Shown piece by piece: positions 59,363-64,000 of a DNA stretch of 64,000 nucleotides. Each line of letters starts with the position of its first letter. Within the stretch, counting starts at the first letter, position 1. The DNA is from Trichococcus patagoniensis. Its GTDB lineage: Bacteria; Bacillota; Bacilli; Lactobacillales; Aerococcaceae. The stretch covers positions 1-64,000 of the forward strand of contig NZ_QAOM01000009.1 in NCBI RefSeq assembly GCF_003051085.1, in the 5' to 3' direction. Below the pieces are notes generated by a model. The model searched no databases, was not told where the DNA came from, and saw nothing but the letters and a program-made list of their open reading frames with translations. A program made the position numbers and the translations under genes.

Positions 59363-59655
59363 GGGGATAGTAAACTTTTTTCTGAACGCCCTGTTACCCG
59401 TTCCGGGGTAAAGGAAATCAAACCGATTTCTGCGCGTAATTCAGGCGTCATCTCAAAATTGTCTACAGCTACGGTTGCTGAAATGGCTCCCATTCTTTTG
59501 GCGAAGACGGCAAAGCGATTGTCAAGTTCCAGATCATTTTGATCACGCAAACGATTCGGTCCGCTATCGACGAGACGGCCGCAACACGCTTGTTTAGCTG
59601 ATTCACTTTTCCCTGTCAGCACCAATGCAATGTTTTGTTCAATCGCTTTGTTCAA
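59335..59655 (-). CDS. uncharacterised ORF, possible gene remnant
   Basis: A 106-codon frame with protein-like composition (NRFAVFAKRMGAISATVAVD, FEMTPELRAEIGLISFTPER) but no family I recognise. It would start with TTG and a poor ribosome binding site. Its last codons run into the terminator of the neighbouring gene. Base composition is like the core genome, unlike the A+T-rich region that begins just to its right. It could be a truncated gene at the boundary of that region or a chance frame. Confidence 0.3.
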   Translation of the reverse strand: MNKAIEQNIALVLTGKSESAKQACCGRLVDSGPNRLRDQNDLELDNRFAVFAKRMGAISATVAVDNFEMTPELRAEIGLISFTPERVTGRSEKSLLSPKKQSEHPR

Positions 59656-59678
59656 TCCAATTTACAACTTATGTTATT

Positions 59679-60254
59679 CTATTCCGATAGCTGCAACATT
59701 ACTTCAATATTTCCATTTCCCAGAGCATTTCTTAGTCTGTTTGGATCATCAAATGAACCGATTGGGGTATATGAATAGGAGGTAGCAAAATCTTCATAAA
59801 ATAAAACAAGAGTATTTAATCCATAAAGCATTAAATCGCCAGTATTTATTGTATCAACGTTTTCACTACTCTTAGATAAATTCTCTGGAAGGTTATAATA
59901 CTTTTCATTTCCGTTCAATTCAGTCATTGTCATTGTTAAAGGTAACAGATTCTTAAACTCTTGTGCTGAAAGGTTGTCATTCAATATTCCTTCAAAAATC
60001 TCATTACCGATAGTAATAGTTATTGCATTTGTATCCTGAATTCCATTTTCAATTGAGAAATCAGAACTTTGAACGCTCTCATCAATATCACTATCTGAAA
60101 AAGAAGATTTTTCTGTTTCCAAAGAACTAAAATCAGAATTTAACTCAATAGAATTGGAGGAATAAATTGAAGACCGAACCGTTTCATTGCCTCCAATTGA
60201 ACAGCCTGTTAATAAACAAGAGAATATTGCAACACCAAATAAGCATTTTTTCAA
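59679..60254 (-). CDS. lipoprotein with cyclophilin-like domain
   Basis: A 191-residue lipoprotein. It has a signal peptide with lipobox LLTGC (cysteine 18), a Ser/Asp/Glu-rich linker to about residue 75 and a C-terminal cyclophilin-like (Cyclophil_like2 type) domain: ITITIGNEIFEGILNDN, LTMTMTELNGNEKYYNLPEN, DTINTGDLMLYGLNTLVLFY. The same domain occurs without a signal at 62025-62375. Isomerase activity is not shown for this type. The start is TTG (60254) with GAGAGG ten bases upstream. A+T-rich, probably acquired. Confidence 0.85.
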   Translation of the reverse strand: MKKCLFGVAIFSCLLTGCSIGGNETVRSSIYSSNSIELNSDFSSLETEKSSFSDSDIDESVQSSDFSIENGIQDTNAITITIGNEIFEGILNDNLSAQEFKNLLPLTMTMTELNGNEKYYNLPENLSKSSENVDTINTGDLMLYGLNTLVLFYEDFATSYSYTPIGSFDDPNRLRNALGNGNIEVMLQLSE

Positions 60255-60268
60255 TACATTTCATCCTC

Positions 60269-60407
60269 TCAAAGTAACTTTTCATGTGCTGTTTCAATTA
60301 GAACCTTAATATTACTTCCAAAATCACTTGTGTTGCTTAAACTTTTAAAATGTTTTCCATAAATTACTTTCGGAAAAAATGAATCAATATTATTTATATC
60401 AAATTCA
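60269..60407 (-). other. 45-codon open frame without start codon, possible gene fragment
   Basis: Between the reductase stop and the lipoprotein start an uninterrupted frame of about 45 codons reads FFPKVIYGKHFKSLSNTSDF and then GSNIKVLIETAHEKLL. It has no ATG, GTG or TTG with a ribosome binding site. The end GSNIKVLIE resembles the ends of the two cyclophilin-like proteins nearby, so it may be the tail of a third, decayed copy. This is tentative. Confidence 0.25.
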
Positions 60408-61127
60408 CTTTATTACTTTATACCTCAACCAAACAGTACTATCTTTTAAAGGACGGACATCTATTAACGAAAATGAAGTAGGATCAATACTTGATAATGG
60501 TTCCTTAGCCATAAACAATGTTTGTGTGTTAGGATCACCATCAGCAATCGGAGCCATCACAATGCTTACTTCGTCTACAAGCCCATTTTGAAGGAACGCC
60601 CAATTTAGTGTACCTCCGCCACCAATCATTATCTTTTGCATATTAAAATCCGTTGCTAATTTATGAAGGGCAAGTTCTTTATCTAACATGTCTTTACCAG
60701 CAATAATATAAGAGATGTTTAACCGTCTCAAAAAATCTTTATAGGCATTGCTGGCTTTTTCTGTAAGCACTTCAATTACATGAGATTTTCTGTTGCCATA
60801 ATCAACATAATTTTGTTGCCAGCCTAATTTTCCTGAAGGGTCAATCGAAACGTAGTACATTGAGGAGGTAGGTTTCGCAATGAAATCTCCTGGCGGAACA
60901 GGTTGCGCATGTTCATTCAGTTCGGGTTCACGATAATGTGTGGTATTATCATCCGTTGTAATTCGTCCATTCAAGTATCCTTGAATATTGAAAACTTGCT
61001 TCTCAGGATCTAACGCTAGTTCTTGATACTGTTGACTGGCAGATTGAAATTCTGGTAATTTCATACTGTTTATTTTTCCATCTAAAGAGGTATGTGTGTG
61101 AATTATAACATAAGGTCTTTTCAACAT
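60405..61127 (-). CDS. RibD C-terminal/dihydrofolate-reductase-like oxidoreductase
   Basis: A 240-residue protein of the RibD_C/DHFR fold family, an NADPH-dependent reductase of unassigned substrate. Features are RPYVIIHTHTSLDGKI at the N-terminus, KIMIGGGGTLNWAFLQNGLV and DEVSIVMAPIADGD near residues 165-200, and PLKDSTVWLRYKV at the end. It lacks the riboflavin deaminase domain and riboflavin neighbours, so a stand-alone reductase role is likely. AAAGGA precedes the ATG. It follows the aldo/keto reductase gene by 15 bp. Confidence 0.85.
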   Translation of the reverse strand: MLKRPYVIIHTHTSLDGKINSMKLPEFQSASQQYQELALDPEKQVFNIQGYLNGRITTDDNTTHYREPELNEHAQPVPPGDFIAKPTSSMYYVSIDPSGKLGWQQNYVDYGNRKSHVIEVLTEKASNAYKDFLRRLNISYIIAGKDMLDKELALHKLATDFNMQKIMIGGGGTLNWAFLQNGLVDEVSIVMAPIADGDPNTQTLFMAKEPLSSIDPTSFSLIDVRPLKDSTVWLRYKVIK

Positions 61128-61142
61128 AATTATTTCCTTTCA

Positions 61143-61994
61143 TCACCACAAAGCAAGTGATTGTTTTTTATTTGGTTTATTAAAAAATTGATTGATTTGT
61201 GATAATTCCGTATCCTGCAACTGAATTTCAGCAGCATGAATATTATCCATCATGTGTGCATGATTACTTGATTTAGGAATAGCAATTGTCTGCCTGTCGC
61301 GAATGCTCCAAGACAACAAAATTTGAGGGATGGTGGCTTGATGATTATTTGCAATCGTTTGTAGCAATTGCTTTTGTGATGGCAGCAATCCTTTTAAATT
61401 GCCTTTCGCAATTGGAGAATAGGCAATTAACGGCATCTTATTTCGTTGCATGTAAGGAATCAAGTCATACTCAATTCCCCGATCTATTAAATTATATTTC
61501 ACTTGATTTGCCATGCAATGGTTTCCACTTGCTAAATTAGCCATTTTCTTTAAATCATGGGTATCAAAATTAGATACTCCCCATGCACGAATTTTTCCAT
61601 CAGCCTTCGCTTGTTCCATTGCGTCAATTGTTTCCTCAATCGAAACAGAACTTTTCCAATGAAGCAAATACATATCTAAAAATGGTACATCCAATCGCTC
61701 TAACGATTGCTCTAAACTTTGAGCCAAGTGCTTTTTAGAAGCATTTTCGGGCAATACTTTTGAGATTAAATAAACCGATGTTCTATCGACTTGTTGCAAG
61801 GCTTTGCCTACCAATCTTTCTGAAAGCCCCTTGCCATACATTTCTGCCGTATCAATCACTTGGGCACCTGAAGCAATACCAGCGGTTATTACCTCAATTT
61901 CCCGGGCTTCGTCTACTCGATGATTGCCAATATTATATGTACCAATACCTATAGGAAAAACGTCAGTACTATTTATTTTTACTGGCTGAATCAT
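61143..61994 (-). CDS. aldo/keto reductase
   Basis: A 283-residue TIM-barrel NAD(P)H oxidoreductase. The catalytic tetrad is visible as D48, Y53 (DTAEMYGKG), K79 (LISKVLP) and H112 (YLLHWKS). The cofactor part includes IPKSSNHAHM. Substrate unknown; typically carbonyl compounds. AGGAGG lies seven bases before the ATG. Between the second cyclophilin-like gene and the reductase gene, all on the minus strand and A+T-rich. Confidence 0.93.
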   Translation of the reverse strand: MIQPVKINSTDVFPIGIGTYNIGNHRVDEAREIEVITAGIASGAQVIDTAEMYGKGLSERLVGKALQQVDRTSVYLISKVLPENASKKHLAQSLEQSLERLDVPFLDMYLLHWKSSVSIEETIDAMEQAKADGKIRAWGVSNFDTHDLKKMANLASGNHCMANQVKYNLIDRGIEYDLIPYMQRNKMPLIAYSPIAKGNLKGLLPSQKQLLQTIANNHQATIPQILLSWSIRDRQTIAIPKSSNHAHMMDNIHAAEIQLQDTELSQINQFFNKPNKKQSLALW

Positions 61995-62024
61995 TGTCTT
62001 TCCTCCTAAATCTATTTTTAGTGC

Positions 62025-62375
62025 TTACTCCTGTTCAATTTTCACAGAGACATCTTTTCTGCCTAATACTTTCGCTAAATTACTCAGATTATCTAATGCG
62101 CCCAATCGTGTGTAAGTATAAGCAGTCGAGAAATTTTTATAGAAAAGAACGAGCGTGTTTGAGCCAAACAGCATCAGTTCACCTGACTTCACCCTATCGA
62201 CCCGTTCACTCTCAGTAGGAAAACCTTCAGAAAAATCATAGTACTTTTCATTCCCATTCATCTCATTCATTTTGATTACAATGGGTAATCGGTTCAGAAA
62301 AGCTTCCACGGCATGATTACTTTCTAATGTTGCCCGAAACGTCTCCCCATTGACAGTCAATAGAATTTTACTCAT
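62025..62375 (-). CDS. cyclophilin-like domain protein
   Basis: A 116-residue cytoplasmic protein that is a single cyclophilin-like domain: ILLTVNGETFRATLESNHAV, IKMNEMNGNEKYYDFSEGF, KSGELMLFGSNTLVLFYKNF. It is clearly related to the domain in the lipoprotein at 59679-60254 (NGNEKYY, GxNTLVLFY shared), which suggests duplication or paired acquisition. ATG 62375 is chosen because GAGGAG is eight bases upstream. The family is often next to aldo/keto reductases, as here. Confidence 0.88.
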   Translation of the reverse strand: MSKILLTVNGETFRATLESNHAVEAFLNRLPIVIKMNEMNGNEKYYDFSEGFPTESERVDRVKSGELMLFGSNTLVLFYKNFSTAYTYTRLGALDNLSNLAKVLGRKDVSVKIEQE

Positions 62376-62422
62376 CTTAATCTCTCCTCGCATTTATTTA
62401 AGTTAATGAACAGTATTCCTGA

Positions 62423-62467
62423 AATAATCTTCCTATAATATGATATCCATATTATAGGAAGATTATT
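62423..62467. repeat. perfect 20-bp inverted repeat
   Basis: 62423-62442 pairs perfectly with 62448-62467 around a 5-base loop. The sequence is A+T-rich and lacks a clear T run on either strand. It lies between the GH1 pseudogene and the cyclophilin-like gene. It may act as a terminator or be a palindromic element. Confidence 0.7.
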
Positions 62468-62488
62468 CATGTTACGGTACAGATCTGT

Positions 62489-63932
<1,444 letters not shown>

Positions 63933-63975
63933 CTTTGTTCCTCCTAATAAGAACTAATTTATTTTCATCTTATCA

Positions 63976-63997
63976 CTTAATGTCCACATTAAGTCAA
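63976..63997 (-). promoter_or_regulatory. operator-like palindrome in the promoter of the GH1 gene
   Basis: A perfect 8-bp inverted repeat CTTAATGT-CC-ACATTAAG (63976-63993) adjoins and overlaps a -35 TTGACT (63992-63997 on the minus strand) and fills the spacer towards a poor -10. This is the layout of a repressor operator. The regulator is not in the window. Confidence 0.5.
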
Positions 63998-64000
63998 TTG

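Overview
The window looks like chromosomal DNA from a low-to-mid G+C Gram-positive bacterium of the order Lactobacillales. A Carnobacteriaceae-type organism such as Trichococcus or Carnobacterium is a guess from gene content, not a proven assignment. The grounds are gene order close to Bacillus/Enterococcus (rimP-nusA-ylxR-ylxQ-infB-rbfA, rpsB-tsf-pyrH-frr-uppS-cdsA-rseP-polC, phoH-ybeY-dgkA-era-recO-glyQS, hisS-aspS, rel-dtd), T-box leaders, strong GGAGG-type ribosome binding sites, class B RNase P RNA, GpsB, PolC and a DUF3013 gene beside prmA.

Layout. 1-605: 3' part of a C39-like peptidase gene on the + strand. 660-5946 (minus): translation/transcription operon rimP-nusA-ylxR-ylxQ-infB-rbfA, whose leader carries a promoter followed at once by an intrinsic terminator. 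6117-16762 (minus): polC, rseP, cdsA, uppS, frr, pyrH, tsf, rpsB, punctuated by hairpins. 16966-24938: SWIM/SNF2 helicase, plsC (+), a heterodimeric ABC exporter and yneF. 25104-25804 (+): lexA with its own SOS box. 25892-33777 (minus): apt, recJ, a structured 350-bp non-coding stretch, lapA, rnz, an OatA-like acyltransferase and obg. 34069-41425 (minus): glyS, glyQ (glycine T-box), recO, era, dgkA, ybeY, phoH, rpsU. 41607-50590: zur-like regulator, ppsR (+), TPM and LemA membrane proteins, nfo, aspS and hisS (aspartate-type T-box) and an SH3b amidase (+). 50660-56508 (minus): dtd, rel, deoC, rsmE, prmA, DUF3013. 56732-59296 (+): an unidentified small protein, gpsB, rnpB, a THUMP rRNA methyltransferase.

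From about 59656 to the right edge the sequence becomes clearly more A+T-rich and the genes turn accessory: a cyclophilin-like lipoprotein, a RibD/DHFR-like reductase, an aldo/keto reductase, a second cyclophilin-like protein and a 6-phospho-beta-glucosidase gene broken by a nonsense codon and a frameshift. This end reads as a horizontally acquired or decaying segment.

Functionally the core part is dominated by protein synthesis (initiation, elongation, recycling, aminoacylation, rRNA modification and maturation, ribosome-assembly GTPases), DNA replication and repair (PolC, RecJ, RecO, Nfo, LexA) and envelope lipid and peptidoglycan supply (CdsA, UppS, PlsC, DgkA, amidase, OatA-like, GpsB). 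No CRISPR array, insertion sequence, prophage or defence island was seen. The points most worth a second look are non-coding: the rimP-nusA leader attenuator, the Asp-reading T-box before hisS, and the lapA-recJ intergenic structures.
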